This document shows, piece after piece, positions 23,977-36,017 of a stretch of DNA of 64,000 bases. The stretch is from Argopecten irradians (taxonomy: Eukaryota; Mollusca; Bivalvia; Pectinida; Pectinidae): contig NC_091141.1 in the NCBI RefSeq assembly GCF_041381155.1, forward strand, positions 23,766,828-23,830,827. Reading direction: 5' to 3'. The notes below the pieces were generated by a model. The model was not told where the DNA came from. It made no database searches and was given only the letters and a program-made list of their open reading frames with translations. The position numbers were made by a program, and so were the translations under genes. Each line of letters begins with the position of its first letter. The stretch's first letter is position 1.

Positions 23977-24547
23977 AAATTCTAAAGGATCCATGCACTT
24001 TTTGTTCTGAAAGTCCACCCCATTACATAAGGGGACTCCATTTTATCTGAGAAGGACCGCATTTATAGAATACCCATCCAGCGCAAACCCCACATGTGGA
24101 TAATAATAATGACTACTGTACACCTACGTGACTGTGCACACATTGGTGACCGTATACGTAATATATATTACGGTTATCAAAAATGGATGCGAAGATAATG
24201 GCTTAGCTTCAGCTTGAGCTGATTTTGCTATATTTTATGATAAATACATGTACGAAAGAATTCCATTGGTACCCAGAGAATCATCTGTACCAGCTGCATG
24301 TACATATAATTTCAGATATTTGTGAAAGCAACTAATTTTATTACATAAAGTGCTAGAAAAATGTCGTCGAGATGACAGTACCATCTAACGTCTTTTCAAA
24401 ACTGGCTGATTGTAATACATTTTATGGATGACGGTAATATGATTAGATAAAAGTTTTTTTCTGAAATATAAAAACTTATCCAAGTTCACCTAAACAGTAG
24501 CGTATGGTTCAATAATTATATGTATGGTTAATTTTATCTTATTACGA

Positions 24548-25255
24548 AAGATGCTCCACCGCTGACATATGGTATTTTTTCATTATCAAAAACAGGAGCA
24601 GACGATTTAGTGTTTTTCTTCAGTTACAAAGGTTAGGAGATACGTATACTTTACACCAACATTGAAAAGTTTGAGCTTCTAATTTTACTTCATTTTAAAA
24701 ATATGAAAAATAATTAATTGCATCCCAAAAAAAATCTGTCACTATATCTTATATGGAATAAAGTAATGATTGCACATGTACCAAAGGCAAAATAAATTAT
24801 CTAATATTATTTTTTGTGTTAAAGTGAACAGTCGGGCAAGGATGGCTAAAGTCGGTAAAAATGGTGTGAATGTATCCAATATAATTTCTTATGAAATGGA
24901 AAAATAAAATCTCTCGCCAAAATCTGTCTGCGTACGAAGAAATTAATTTAAAGTATAGGAATCCTAATTGGTCCTTCCGGCTGACTATGTCCATGGTTAC
25001 ACGGTACATTTACACGCAGCCTCGCTTTCAATGCTTTCAACTTTCCTTTACTTTAATGGTCAGAACTGGGAAACGTAAGCAGAACTTGGCCGTTGTATTA
25101 ATATGTGAGAACTTTTGGAAGGCCAATGAACGCATTTAGACTGGTTTTCTTTGCCCGACTATTCACTTTAATTAGACATATATATATACGAGAAAACACC
25201 AATTATTGTTAAAATAATGAATATGATTTATGCTCTGTCAGCGATGGAGCATCTT
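24548..25255 (+). mobile_element. MITE copy 3 (TIR AAGATGCTCCACCGC), split by a nested element
   Basis: The ends AAGATGCTCCACCGCTGACA and GCGATGGAGCATCTT and the interior match the copies at 12749 and 19215. The copy is twice as long because a 345-bp TTAA-flanked element sits inside it. It lies in UQCRB intron 1. Confidence 0.85.
24823..25167. mobile_element. TTAA-targeting MITE nested in MITE copy 3
   Basis: TIRs AGTGAACAGTCGGGCAA and TTGCCCGACTATTCACT are flanked on both sides by TTAA (24819-24822 and 25168-25171). The uninterrupted copy at 12749 has a single TTAA at the same point, which gives the empty site. TTAA duplication is typical of piggyBac-type and Kolobok-type transposases. The overlapping open frames are chance. 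Confidence 0.85.
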
Positions 25256-26030
25256 TAAGTGCATAGTGTTGATTACTATTATTCTGTTGATATGGAGCAA
25301 TTTTCATCACACAGAGAACATGATATGGCTTCATCAGGATTACATGACTTACAGATCAATTATCTTTATCCTCTCATACCCATAAAGCCGGAATAGAATT
25401 TTAAAAGAAATAATCATCTGTTCCCTTAAATATTCCTGCAAACATTAACATCAAGAAAAGTCCATGAAATAACATTGTTTATTCATTATAAACTTTACAG
25501 TATAAAGAATTGATAGTGGATTTGATAAGGCATTAACTTGAGACATATTTTATTATATAAAAATCAAGTGTCCAATCAAAATAAAAGTTCCAAGCAAATA
25601 CAGTATTGTTACTCAGTGAACAGCTGAAGTATTTTTACCAATAATGCAATTAACAATTCGGTAAATATTTATGTATATACAAACAATTTTACATTAATCA
25701 AACATGATACTAACAAAATCATGTATGGTCAAAGATTATATATATGTATGTTCACAATATATATATATACTGGATTCCAGATTGCACATGAACATGTATA
25801 ATATATTACGATCATCAGTGTACACGCGCATACTGCTTCATGTATTGTAATTTGATTAAGGCCTGATACTGGAATATGCACATTTTCCTCACAAAATATA
25901 ATGATGTCACAATTAAAACCTTTCTGCAAAGGAGATGATTATAATATACGTTACTCTGTAATATACAAAGATAGAATTGCTACATGAATTTAATATAAGT
26001 CCTTAATTTGTTTGTATGTTTATTTTTCAG
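25256..26030. other. UQCRB intron 1, distal part
   Basis: AT-rich, with (TA)n stretches near 25740-25770. Around 25880-25980 lies a possible scrap of the GACGTCA MITE family (ATGATGTCACAATTAAAACC, ACTCTGTAATATACAAAG). No exon seen. Confidence 0.4.
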
Positions 26031-26159
26031 CCCGCATTTCGTCTGAAGTGGTGAAGACCTCATGGGCAGATAGTATTGCGACTGCAGTTTTCTCAAATCC
26101 CTTAGCCCAGATGTTTAACAAGAAAGTTTACAGAAAATTAATATATTATCCACAAATGG
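26031..26159 (+). CDS. UQCRB: UQCRB, second coding exon
   Basis: TATTTTTCAG|CC..ATGG|GTGAGT encodes T-RISSEVVKTSWADSIATAVF then SNPLAQMFNKKVYRKLIYYP and QMG. The tail R(K)LIYYPQMGLYRDD across the next junction corresponds to the family segment [20 protein letters not shown]. Both splice phases (2 bases in, 1 base out) agree with the neighbours. Confidence 0.8.
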
Positions 26160-27002
26160 GTGAGTCTTTTTTAAGTATTTATAATCGTTAACGATAAAAC
26201 TTTTATATTATTAGTTTTGCATGGATCAGACCTTAGTGTTGGGAATTGGTTGTAAATTAAAATCACAATTCGATTTCATAATTGTATACCATTTACAAAA
26301 AAATTCCCTATATTTATATATTTAATCTTTAAGACTTGAAGAATTTTAGAAAGATATATCAGATAAACTAACAGTGAAAAGAAGTTTTTTTTTAATTTTT
26401 ATTTTTTTTTGTACATATCTAACATGCCTAAGGCATTTTGAAGTGTGGTTTTGCACCAATATATATATATATATGGCAGTAAAGATTCAGAACAGTATAA
26501 AATAAGCACAATTAAGTTATTTCCCATTTTAATAATTGATTATTACCTCTCATAATCGATAGTCTTTTGAAAAATATAAACCACATTTCAAAATATTCAT
26601 TTACTGCCCACATGACTTCTCACAGACCATTAATCTTTGGTGTTAAGTTCAAAGAAATATTTTATCCCATAATCTGCCTGATATCCAATATTTTTGCATG
26701 TGTCAGAAGTATAATGTATAACCTGGAGCACTTTTCATTGACTGAAAGTCCATTGTGACGTAATTAATTGACGTCACGATTTGAGGAAGTTAAATATGAG
26801 AAAATGGCTGCTCCCATGGAATTATGCCTACTATTTTGACGTTGAAATTCTGCTAGATGTAGCTTGTTATAAGTAATCTAAGTTTGTGATAAATTTGTAT
26901 TGGATTTAAAGAAGCTTGTCTTTGATTTTTGCTGGTAAAGACTCGCAAAAATGAACATTTTTAAGACTCATTTCAAAAATCTGTTATAAATGGGAATAAT
27001 TC
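26160..27002. other. UQCRB intron 2, proximal part
   Basis: AT-rich, with a poly-T stretch at about 26386-26411 and (TA)n at 26461-26472. The plus-strand open frame at 26567-26758 has no protein-like features. Nothing else recognised. Confidence 0.4.
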
Positions 27003-27131
27003 ACGTACCAGGTGATACTCGATAATGATTGTGTAGGATTATTGTTATTGATATCCCGCGGTTGCTGTAGAAAAGATAACTCTATCTTACACAGGGGGGT
27101 GTAAGACAGCTCACATGCGCTAGATTAATAA

Positions 27132-27290
27132 AATCTGTTACCTGTAAGTGATCGAGATCGGGTTATCTAAGTCGAGGGCTAAGATTTTGTAACATAATCC
27201 CAACCGAGGCGTTAGCCGAGGTTTGGATGTTACAAAATCTTAGCCCGAGACTGAGATAACCCGATCTCGATCACTTAAAGGTAATAGATT
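27132..27290. repeat. Hairpin element, ~60-bp stem
   Basis: AAGTGATCGAGATCGGGTTA and GGCTAAGATTTTGTAACAT are mirrored by ATGTTACAAAATCTTAGCC and TAACCCGATCTCGATCACTT around a short GC-rich loop containing CCGAGGCGTTAGCCGAGG. Confidence 0.8.
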
Positions 27291-27882
27291 TTTTTTTTCT
27301 CGCGCCTCTAAGATATAACAAAACCCATCTATATACGCGTTCAGAGTGTAAAACTATCCCGTCTTGGGCCTCCTGGTTCAAAGCCGATTAACCATTTCAT
27401 CTGCGCTTCGATTTCAGTCATTCCGCATAAAACTATAGTTCAGTTATATCAAAGAGAAAACGATGATTAATCGGTACAGTCTGTTTTCATGATTAAAAAC
27501 AACAACCAAACAATGCATGGTAAATGACTGAATGCATATATATTGATTATCTGACGCTTGTGACGTCACCGGTTTGAGAGTTTGACGTCACAGGCGCGGA
27601 CTGTTACGTGAATTGCGTAAAATTCCGCCAAAATTCGCGTAAAGGTACCAGACAGATCGGACGAGATAGAAAAATCTAGCACCGGGTATCAAGTGAGATT
27701 TCCCTGTCCGAGGTGCGAGATAATAACGTGACGTCATCAATACATGTGGCGTAACTGCGCCGCGCATTGTAGATGACGTCATCAATTTTGACGCATAACA
27801 ACGTTCCTGCGATAATGGCGCGATGAAAAAGCTGGAAACCAAGTGGAATCTCGTAATTTGTTCTACTAAGTATGCGAGAAAA

Positions 27883-28041
27883 AGAATCTTGCATGGGTCT
27901 GTGAAGTGGACAGGGATATCTCAACCCTCATGAAAGATTTTTTCCATCAACCATCGGCAAGCCTCGGGTTGACTGGCAAAATTAACTCTTTCACTCGGGT
28001 TGAGATATCCCTGTCCACTTCACCGACCCATGTAAGATTCT
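27883..28041. repeat. Hairpin element, ~55-bp stem
   Basis: AGAATCTTGCATGGGTC, GAAGTGGACAGGGATATCTC and AACCCTCATGAAAG are mirrored by CTTTCACTCGGGTT, GAGATATCCCTGTCCACTTC and GACCCATGTAAGATTCT. The loop is about 50 bp. Confidence 0.8.
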
Positions 28042-28212
28042 ATTAGTCTATTGGTGATGGAATGCCATCAAAATATGATATCCAGCTCAGACGTCATTTC
28101 AGCAGGAAAATTATAAATAGTTACGTTATTATCGAGTATTGCATGGTACATGAATAAGTCCCATTTAACACTCGGTAATTTGAGACCTTTATTTATTTTT
28201 ATACGTTGGCAG

Positions 28213-28388
28213 GACTGTACCGGGATGACTGTACGAAGCGTAATATCTACGCCCCAGGAGTATTGGAGGCTGCAGTCCAGCGACTTCCTGAATCTGTTCA
28301 GCGTGAAAGGCAGTTTAGAATTAGCAGAGCTTTCCTACACAGTACAGGCAAGACAATCCTGGATAGGAAGGAATGGACTATGGATGAT
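28213..28388 (+). CDS. UQCRB: UQCRB, third coding exon (core of the protein)
   Basis: After GTTGGCAG the exon encodes G-LYRDDCTKRNIYAPGVLE, AAVQRLPESVQRERQFRISR, AFLHSTGKTILDRKEWTMDD. This is the diagnostic UQCRB core: L(M/Y)RDD, EA(I/V)xRLPE, R.FRI.RA and the ILxKxxWT motif. The donor GAT|GTGAGT is used in phase 0. About 25 more residues (the family's YLxPYLxEVxxERxExxxW tail) should follow; I could not find an exon for them in the rest of the window. The next sequence is the donor-derived tandem array. Confidence 0.85.
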
Positions 28389-29045
28389 GTGAGTTATATT
28401 AACTTTTAATGGAAAATTCTAATAAAAGGAATAATGGATGACGTGAGTTAAACTTTTAATGGGAAATTCTAATAAAAGGAATGATGGATGATGTAAGTAA
28501 AAGTTTTAATGGAATATTCTAATGAATGAAATAATGGATGATTAAGTTATAAACTTTTAATGGAAAATTCTAATAAAAGGAATGATGGATGATGTGAGTA
28601 AAACATTTAATGGAAAATTCTAATTAATGAAATAATGGATGATATAAGTTATAAACTTTTAATGGAAAATTCTAATAAAAGGAATGATGGATGATGTGAG
28701 TAAAACATTTAATGGAAAATTCTAATGAATGAAATAATGGATGATTAAGTTATAAACTTTTAATGGAAAATTCTAATAAAAGGAATGATGGATGATGTGA
28801 GTAAAACATTTAATGGGAAATTCTAATAAAAGGAATGATGAATGATGCGAGTTAAACATTTAATGGGAAATTCTAATGAATTTTAAGGAAAATTTTAACA
28901 AAAAAATAATGGATGATGCAAGTTCAAACTTTATATAGAAAATTCTATTTAAGGAAATAATGGATGATGCGAATTAAACTTTAAATAAACATTTCAAATG
29001 AAAAGAATAATGAATGATGCGAGTTTAACTTTTAATGGAAATTTG
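28389..29045. repeat. Tandem array of ~50-bp units copied from the UQCRB exon-intron junction
   Basis: About twelve units of 48-55 bp each begin with a copy of the exon end plus donor (AAGGAATGATGGATGATGTG, then AGTAAAAC) and continue TTTAATGGAAAATTCTAAT. The true exon end is AAGGAATGGACTATGGATGATGTGAGTT. Several units alternate as a ~101-bp dimer (GGATGATGTGAGT type and GGATGATTAAGTT type). Units decay towards 29045. Confidence 0.85.
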
Positions 29046-29482
29046 TAATGAAATTGTAAAATTGATTAAGTATTTAATGTCTTATTTCGGAAATTCTGAT
29101 TGAAATGAATTTCTCTTTTCAATTAGCTTATAATTATAGCCAGAGTATTTTAATGTCTGTTTGGTAATGAAAAGTTTGCCTGAGCTATAAGTTAGTTTGT
29201 ATTAGAGAACGTTATCTCGGAAGTGCAAGTGATTTTGTTTACAGTTGTCCCTCTGATGATGTAAATCTTAGCTAGTAAATATGATGTACAACACGTGCAC
29301 ATGCATAGTAAAACAAGATTATAACGAACCTCTGGGGACCATCCAATGAAATTACTTTGTTATAAGAATAGTTTGTTATACACTTACCACAGATATCTTA
29401 TAATTATAAAAAATTTCAATAAGTCAAAAATGTATTTGATGTAGTCCAATTTCTTACGCAAATTACAAAAGGAGAATTTTTA
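29046..29482. other. Intron/spacer with a mobile-repeat flank
   Basis: Nothing coding. From about 29310 (ATTATAACGAACCTCTGGGG .. GTTATAAGAATAGTTTGTTA) the sequence looks like the leading part of the repeat that follows. Confidence 0.35.
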
Positions 29483-30300
29483 TATGACCCTGGGGTCTCA
29501 GGTTTCCTCCTGGGGAGGGGGTTAACTTTACTATAGTTTATATTGTAAAAACCCATTTTGGAGCATTATTTGGTCATTTATCATAGAAAATAAGTCAAAT
29601 AGTGTCAGAATTATTCCCATGAGATGGCCTTTGAATCCCATTAACAAATTTTCAATGACTGCCTCCCAGGGGCCTTAGAGGCGGGGCCAAAAAGGGTCAA
29701 ATAGGCTAAAACTTCAAAAATCTTCTTCTGAATTCACAGATTTGATGGAACCAGATACTCTTCAGAGATTGGAAGGTCTTAAGGCCCTTTACAAAAAAAT
29801 GTGAATTTCATGGCCCTGGGATCTCAGATTTTCCCCTGGGGAGGGAATCAAATTTAATATAGCTTATATAGGGGAAAATAATTAATTTATGAACATTATT
29901 TGCTTTGTTTTCATAGGAGATTTATAGCATTTTAACATCATATCCATATTGGTCCTGGCTGACCCTCAGAGTTTAGAGGGGCGGGGCCAAAAGGGGTCAA
30001 ATTGGCTAACTTATCAAAAATTTGTCTTCTAAATTCATAGATTGGATGGAACCAAATAATCTTCATAGATTGGAAGGTCTTAAGGCCCTTTACAAAATGT
30101 GTGAATTTCATGGCCCTGGGATTTCAGATTTTCCCCTTTTGGAGGGAATCAAATTTACTATAGTTTATAAAGGAAAAACACTTTTATGAACATTAGTTGC
30201 TTAGTTTTAATAGGAAATTAGTAAAACTGGGTTAGAATTATTAGCCTGAAATAGCATTTTAACACCATATCCATATTGGTCCAGCAAAGCTTGCCTATCC
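29483..30300. repeat. Three tandem units of ~300 bp (third partial)
   Basis: Each unit has CCTGG(G)(A/G)TCTCAG.TTTCC, then CCTGGGGAGGG, a TATAG(T/C)TTATA stretch, GGCGGGGCCAAAA.GGGTCAAA and GATTGGAAGGTCTTAAGGCC. Units start near 29483, 29810 and 30110. The third stops shortly before the LTR element at 30341. Confidence 0.75.
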
Positions 30301-30340
30301 AGAAGAAGTTGATGTTCAAGTGTTTACTAGCAATGCATAT

Positions 30341-31047
30341 TGTTATGTATGACACTAAATACATGTAGTTATGAGATAAGGGAGATAACTCCTATAGCTT
30401 TTTTTATCAATACATCCTATGAAGGTCATATCATTGATTTAGGTTATAGAACTTTCTAGAATATAATCATGTATAAACAAATATGTTTGTAAACATGTTG
30501 ATTTTAAGTAGAGATCTAGAATGATCTATTTCCAGAAAGTTATGTGTGTTTACTTGTTTACTGTTTTTAGTTAGATATTTCTAGAAGTAGAAGGTTCTCC
30601 AATATTCTTGAATTACGGTTTAGCTATATATACTCCAGCTGTCCAAGGCTAATCAGAACTGTAATGAGACCTGTAATAAGACATATCAAGAATTGTACAG
30701 CGCCATATAAGATTCTATTGGGAGAGCTATTGTGACTTTATCTGTGGATTATTACAACACTTTGTGTGGATTTATTCATATTGCCTGGAACTTTACAAAT
30801 CATCGGTGGACATTCAATTTCCTTGTGGATTGGTGATTATTGTTAATTTGAAACCTGGAAGGACCAAGGATTATACCAGGACATTCGCATACAGATAAGT
30901 AACACTTTAAATCATCGTACTACTCTTGTACCACCACCAATTACTTTAGATATTGTAAACCATCTCTGTATAATATTGTATATATAATTAAATTGTGTTT
31001 TGAATTTAGCTGCTGGTTTCTCCTTTCTGTTATTCGTTAATGTAACA
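30341..31047 (+). repeat. 5' LTR of copy 1 (707 bp, TGTTAT..TAACA)
   Basis: Starts TGTTATGTATGACAC and ends CGTTAATGTAACA, giving TG..CA ends. A TATATAATTA stretch lies near the 3' part. About 99.5% identical to the 3' LTR at 36031. Confidence 0.9.
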
Positions 31048-31051
31048 GAAT

Positions 31052-31069
31052 TGGGGGCTCGTCCGGGAT
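31052..31069 (+). other. Primer binding site, tRNA-Pro type
   Basis: TGGGGGCTCGTCCGGGAT lies 4 bp after the LTR. It is the same 18-mer as the tRNA-Pro primer site of murine leukaemia virus, so priming by tRNA-Pro is likely. Confidence 0.85.
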
Positions 31070-31173
31070 CGATATTTTATTTGTGGAATCTAACTTTGAA
31101 AAATTAATTAAGAAATTTTCAAAATTTGTGTACAAACTTTGAGTTTACATTTGAAACCAACAGCTAGATAAAT

Positions 31174-34100
31174 ATGACTACTATGCAGGTAGAACAGTTT
31201 GTTAAAGCGCCATCCCTGGAAGTTCTTTTGCAAGTTAGTAAGAAGGATTTACTGTTATTGGGTAAACATTTAGGCCTTACTATCAAAACTAATTTGAGGA
31301 AAGCTGAAATTAGGAATGTAATTATAAGATATTTTGTTGACAATGGCAAATTTGACTCTAGTGCATTAGATAGTATAGAGGAAACAGTCACTTCAGAAAT
31401 CCAAATTAGACAAATGGAACTTGAACATGAAATGAAAATGAAACAAATAGAGAAAGAAATGAGAGAAAGAGAAATAGAAAAGGAGTTAAGAGAAAAAGAA
31501 ATTGAGAGAGATCAGATGTTAGAGCTAGAGAAGCAGAAAATTCAAGCTGAAACAGAACTTAGAATGAAAGAATTAGAGCTAGCTTCTCAAGACAGTTCAA
31601 GTAATCTAACTTTTAGGGGTTTACAAGGAAACAGAGGTTTTGATGTCAGTAGAAATATTAGGTTAGTTCCTCCTTTTCAAGAGAAAGAAGTTGACAAGTA
31701 TTTTCTGCATTTTGAGAAAATAGCTGACAGTATGAAATGGCCTGAAGATAAGCTTACAATGCTTCTTCAGAGTGTCTTGATTGGTAAAGCTAGAGACATT
31801 TATTCTTCTTTATCTGTAGATGAGATTTCAAATTACCAAGTAGTCAAGAAAGCTATTTTGAAAGCTTATGAGTTAGTTCCTGAGGCTTACCGCCAGAAAT
31901 TTCGAAACTCGAGAAAGAGAGATGAACAAACTCATGTAGAATTTGCCAGAGAAAAGGAACAATTGTTTAATAGGTGGTGTGATTCTAAAGAAATTGATGA
32001 GGATTTCGGTAAATTGAGGCAATTATTGTTGATAGAGGAGTTTAAACGTTGTGTCCACACAAACATAAAAACTCATTTAGATGAGAGAAAAGTTGAAACA
32101 CTTAGTGAAGCAGCTACAATGGCTGATGATTACGCTCTCACCCACAAAGGCTCATTTGTTAAAAACAGTTCTCAAGACAAAAACAGTACCACAGGTACTA
32201 GTAAATTTGGTCAGCCTAGGAACCCAACCTTTAGTGGCCCTTCCAACGACAAACCTAAATTAGGTGATAAAACTAAGTCTGCTTCTAAAACAGATGATAG
32301 GGTAGGTGTGGGGTCTCCTTCTGGTCCTGTTTGTAATTACTGCAAGAAAGTAGGGCATGTTATGTCTGAATGTTATTCTCTCCAGCGTAAGGAGCAAAGG
32401 CGTAAACAGTCAGTTCCTTCTGTGTTAGCTATGTCAAAGCCTAGTCAGAAACTTAGTGATATTGTGGAAGATTCTAAAGTGTCTGTTGAGATGAAGAGCT
32501 CAGAGTCTGATAGTGTCTTGGAGAAGTACTCTCCCTTCATTTCTGAAGGTTTTGTTTCACTTACTAGTGATATTACCAACTTGAAACCTGTGAAGATTTT
32601 GCGAGATACTGGGGCTTCTCATTCTTTGATATTAGATGGCGTAGTGCCTTTGTCTGAGGAGACCTCATCTGGTAGTAGTGTTTTGCTTCAAGGTGTAGAG
32701 TTAGGTTTTGTTAATGTGCCTCTCCATTGTGTTTATTTAAAGTCAGACTTGGTTACTGGGCCTGTCACCATTGGTGTTAGACCGGAACTTCCCATAGAGG
32801 GCGTGTCGCTCATTTTAGGCAATGACTTGGCTGGAGAGAAAGTTAGGGTAGATCCCTTAGTGTCCAGTATTCCAGATAAAACAGATGATGCTGAGACTAT
32901 TCAACAGGAATTTCCTGGTATTTTCCCTTCTTGTGCTGTAACTCGTTCAATGAGTAAGAAGGTTTCTGATGTTGCAGTAGTTGAGGATCATTATAGTCCA
33001 GGGTTAGGTGACACTTTCTTGGCTCATGATATAGAGGATGTCGGGAGCAAGTGTGATCTTTTGAACAATCCTGTAGACTTTGATAGTGATATAGTTGTTC
33101 CTAACAAGGGTACTTCTTTGTCTGACATGATGAGTAAATCATCTTTGTCTAGAGAGGAGCTTATAGTAGAACAGGAAAAAGATCCTGAAATCTCCTTATT
33201 GTGTAATCGGGCTTTGAGTGAGGAAGAGGCTGAGAAAGTCCCGGTTTGTTACTTCCGTAGGTCAGGTGTGTTGATGCGCAAGTGGCGCCCCCCTGATGTG
33301 TCTCCCGAGGAAGACTGGAAGGTTGTCAATCAAATAGTTGTCCCACCGAGGTATAGGCAAGATATTCTGAGTTTGTCTCATGACGTACCTATGGCAGGGC
33401 ATTTAGGTGTGACCAAGACTTATAACAGGATCTTAGATCACTTCTTTTGGCCCAAGTTGAAACGGGATGTGGCTGATTTTTGTAGGTCTTGTCATACTTG
33501 TCAGGTGGTAGGGAAACCTAATCAGAAAATCCCTGTTGCACCTTTGCACCCCATTCCAGCATTTGAGGAACCATTTAGTAGAGTCATTATAGACTGTGTA
33601 GGTCCTCTACCCAAAACTAAGTCTGGGAATGAGTATCTTTTTAACTATTATGTGTGCTTCCACACGCTTTCCTGAAGCCATTCCACTCAGGAATATTAAA
33701 GCCCCTAACATAGTCAAGGCTTTGGTTAAATTCTTTACATTGGTTGGTCTTCCAAAAGCTGTCCAATCGGACCAAGGCTCGAATTTCATGTCTGGTATTT
33801 TTCAACAAGTCATGTACCAGCTCCAGATCAAGCAGTATAAGTCTAGTGCTTATCATCCAGAGTCTCAGGGTGCTTTAGAACGTTTTCATCAAACATTGAA
33901 GAATATGATGAGATCTTATTGTTTTGAAAACAAAAGAGATTGGGACGAAGGTATACACATGTTGTTGTTTGGCGTTAGAGAATCTGTACAAGAATCTCTT
34001 GGCTTCAGTCCCTTTGAACTTGTGTTTGGACATACTGTACGTGGTCCTTTGAAAATTTTGAAAGACAAAATTTTGAACGAAGATTCTAAAGTGAATCTCT

Positions 34101-35965
34101 TAGAGTATGTGTCTAACTTTAAGCAAAGGTTGACAAGGGCATGTGAATTGGCAAAAGAAAATTTGGCCCTTACTCAAACCAAAATGAAAACATGGTATGA
34201 TAAAGATGCCCGTGCAAGAAGTTTTGATCCAGGTGACAAAATTTTGGCCCTATTACCAATCAATACCGGGTCAGCCTTTGCAAGCTAGATATTTTGGACC
34301 TTATGTTGTTGAGAAAAAGGTCGATGATGTTAACTACATTGTACAAACTCCAGGGAGGCGCAAGAAAACTCAATTATGTCATGTTAATATGCTTAAGAAA
34401 TATGTAGATAGAGAAGAGAGCAAGACCTCTCAACCTATTGCTACTTTGGCCTCTGTACCATCACAAAGTGAAAGTACAGCTGATATTTGTAAATTAGACT
34501 TAGATGGTGGTGTACAAGATGTAGGTTTAGACTGTGGTCTTAAGTTACGGAACTCAGATGTGCTCGCGAACTTGGACAAGAAACTATGTCATCTATCGGA
34601 AAAAGAACGCAATGAACTTAAAGATTTGATACTTGAGTATAAACATTTGTTTCCGGATACACCAGGCAAAACAGATGCTATCTATCACGACGTGGATGTA
34701 GGCGATGCGCCACCTGTCAAGCAACATCCTTACCGTGTCAATCCTTTGAAAGAAGAACACTTAAAGAAAGAAATTCAATACATGTTGGACAATGATATTA
34801 TTGAACCAAGCAAAAGTGAATGGAGCTCTCCATGTGTTCTGGTACCAAAGCCAGACAAGACATACCGGTTCTGTACTGACTTCAGAAAAGTAAACTCTGT
34901 CAGTAAAACAGACTCTTATCCACTTCCAAGGATTGACTCGTGTATTGACAAAGTTGGCAAAGCCAAGTACGTAAGCAAGTTTGACCTGTTGAAAGGATAT
35001 TGGCAGGTGCCTTAACAGAAAGAGCTAAAGAAGTGTCGGCATTTGTAACCTCGCAAGGTTTGTACCAGTACAAAGTTATGCCGTTTGGTATGAAGAATGC
35101 CCCGGCAACATTTCAACGTCTTCTTAACAGCGTGATATCAGACCTGGAAGGCTGTGATGGATACATTGATGACGTCATCAACTACCACGACACGTGGGAA
35201 GACCATCTACGCGGGATTCGTGAATTCTTCGAAAGACTCACTACCATGAAATTGACTGTAAACTTATTGAAATGTGAATTTTGTCATGCAACTGTTGAAT
35301 TTTTAGGCCATGTTGTAGGACAGGGGCAGGTTAAACCTGTTCAGGCCAAAGTAGAATCAATTATAGATTTTCCAGCTCCTGGAGGCAAGAGAGAGCTGAT
35401 GAGGTTTCTTGGTATGGCTGGATACTACAGAAAATTTTGTCAAAATTTCTCTGTTATAGCAGCTCCACTTACTGCTTTGTTAAAGAAAAATGTCAAATTT
35501 GTCTGGTCAGACGAATGTAAGTCTGCCTTTGAGAAATTGAAAGCCATACTATCAAACTCACCAGTTCTGACTGCTCCAGATTTTAATAAACAGTTTAAAC
35601 TGTTTGTTGACGCCAGCGATGTAGGTGTTGGTGCTGTTTTGATGCAAGAAGGTACTGAACAAATTGACCATCCAATTTGTTATTTCTCGAAAAAGTTTGA
35701 CAAACACCAGAGAAATTATTCCACCATTGAGAAAGAATGTTTAGCGTTGATTTTGGCCTTGAACCAATTTGATGTGTATCTCTGCACTACAGTTGTGCCT
35801 GTGTTGGTCTTCACCGACCACAACCCTTTGACATTCATTGGGAAAATGAAAAACAAAAATCAAAGAATTCTCAGGTGGAGTTTGACTTTGCAAGAGTACA
35901 ATCTTGACATCAAACATATCAAAGGGAAAGACAATATTCTGGCTGATGCTTTATCAAGGATTTAA
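31174..35965 (+). pseudogene. gag-pol coding region of LTR copy 1 (broken)
   Basis: The region starts with MTTMQVEQFVKAPSLEVLLQ. An early Glu/Lys-rich coiled coil (about 31400-31570) precedes a gag body and a CCHC knuckle (CNYCKKVGHVMSEC, about 32332). The protease motif DTGASHS follows at about 32605. Integrase then appears: the HHCC finger (about 33400-33500), the catalytic core with DCVG, SDQGSNF and the YHPESQGALE glutamate (about 33590-34000), and a GPY/F module (YFGPYVVEKKV..HVNMLKKY, about 34290-34400). Reverse transcriptase lies at about 34760-35330 (FCTDFRKVN, MPFGMKNAPATFQ, YIDD) and RNase H at about 35600-35960 (FVDASDVGVGAVL; DHNPL). Broken in about three places; treated as a fossil. 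Confidence 0.9.
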
Positions 35966-36017
35966 ATATGACTTAATATTTCAAGAAAGTTTCCTTTTCA
36001 AGAAAACTTTCTTTTCT

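Larger units (their letters stand above)
27003..28151. mobile_element. Composite foldback region with outer inverted ends
   Basis: CGTACCAGGTGATACTCGAT near 27004 is matched in inverse by ATCGAGTATTGCATGGTAC near 28131, which suggests one 1.15-kb TIR element. Two self-contained hairpins lie inside it (27132-27290 and 27883-28041). Its middle is CpG-rich and has several TGACGTCA words. Non-coding; it lies in UQCRB intron 2, and its right end is about 60 bp before exon 3. Confidence 0.55.

Noticed and set aside
24797-25139. Overlapping frames on both strands within the nested element
   Set aside because: The region is a 345-bp MITE with paired ends; the frames have no protein character.
31164-31391. 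Minus-strand frames across the LTR elements
   Set aside because: Shadows of the gag-pol region on the other strand.
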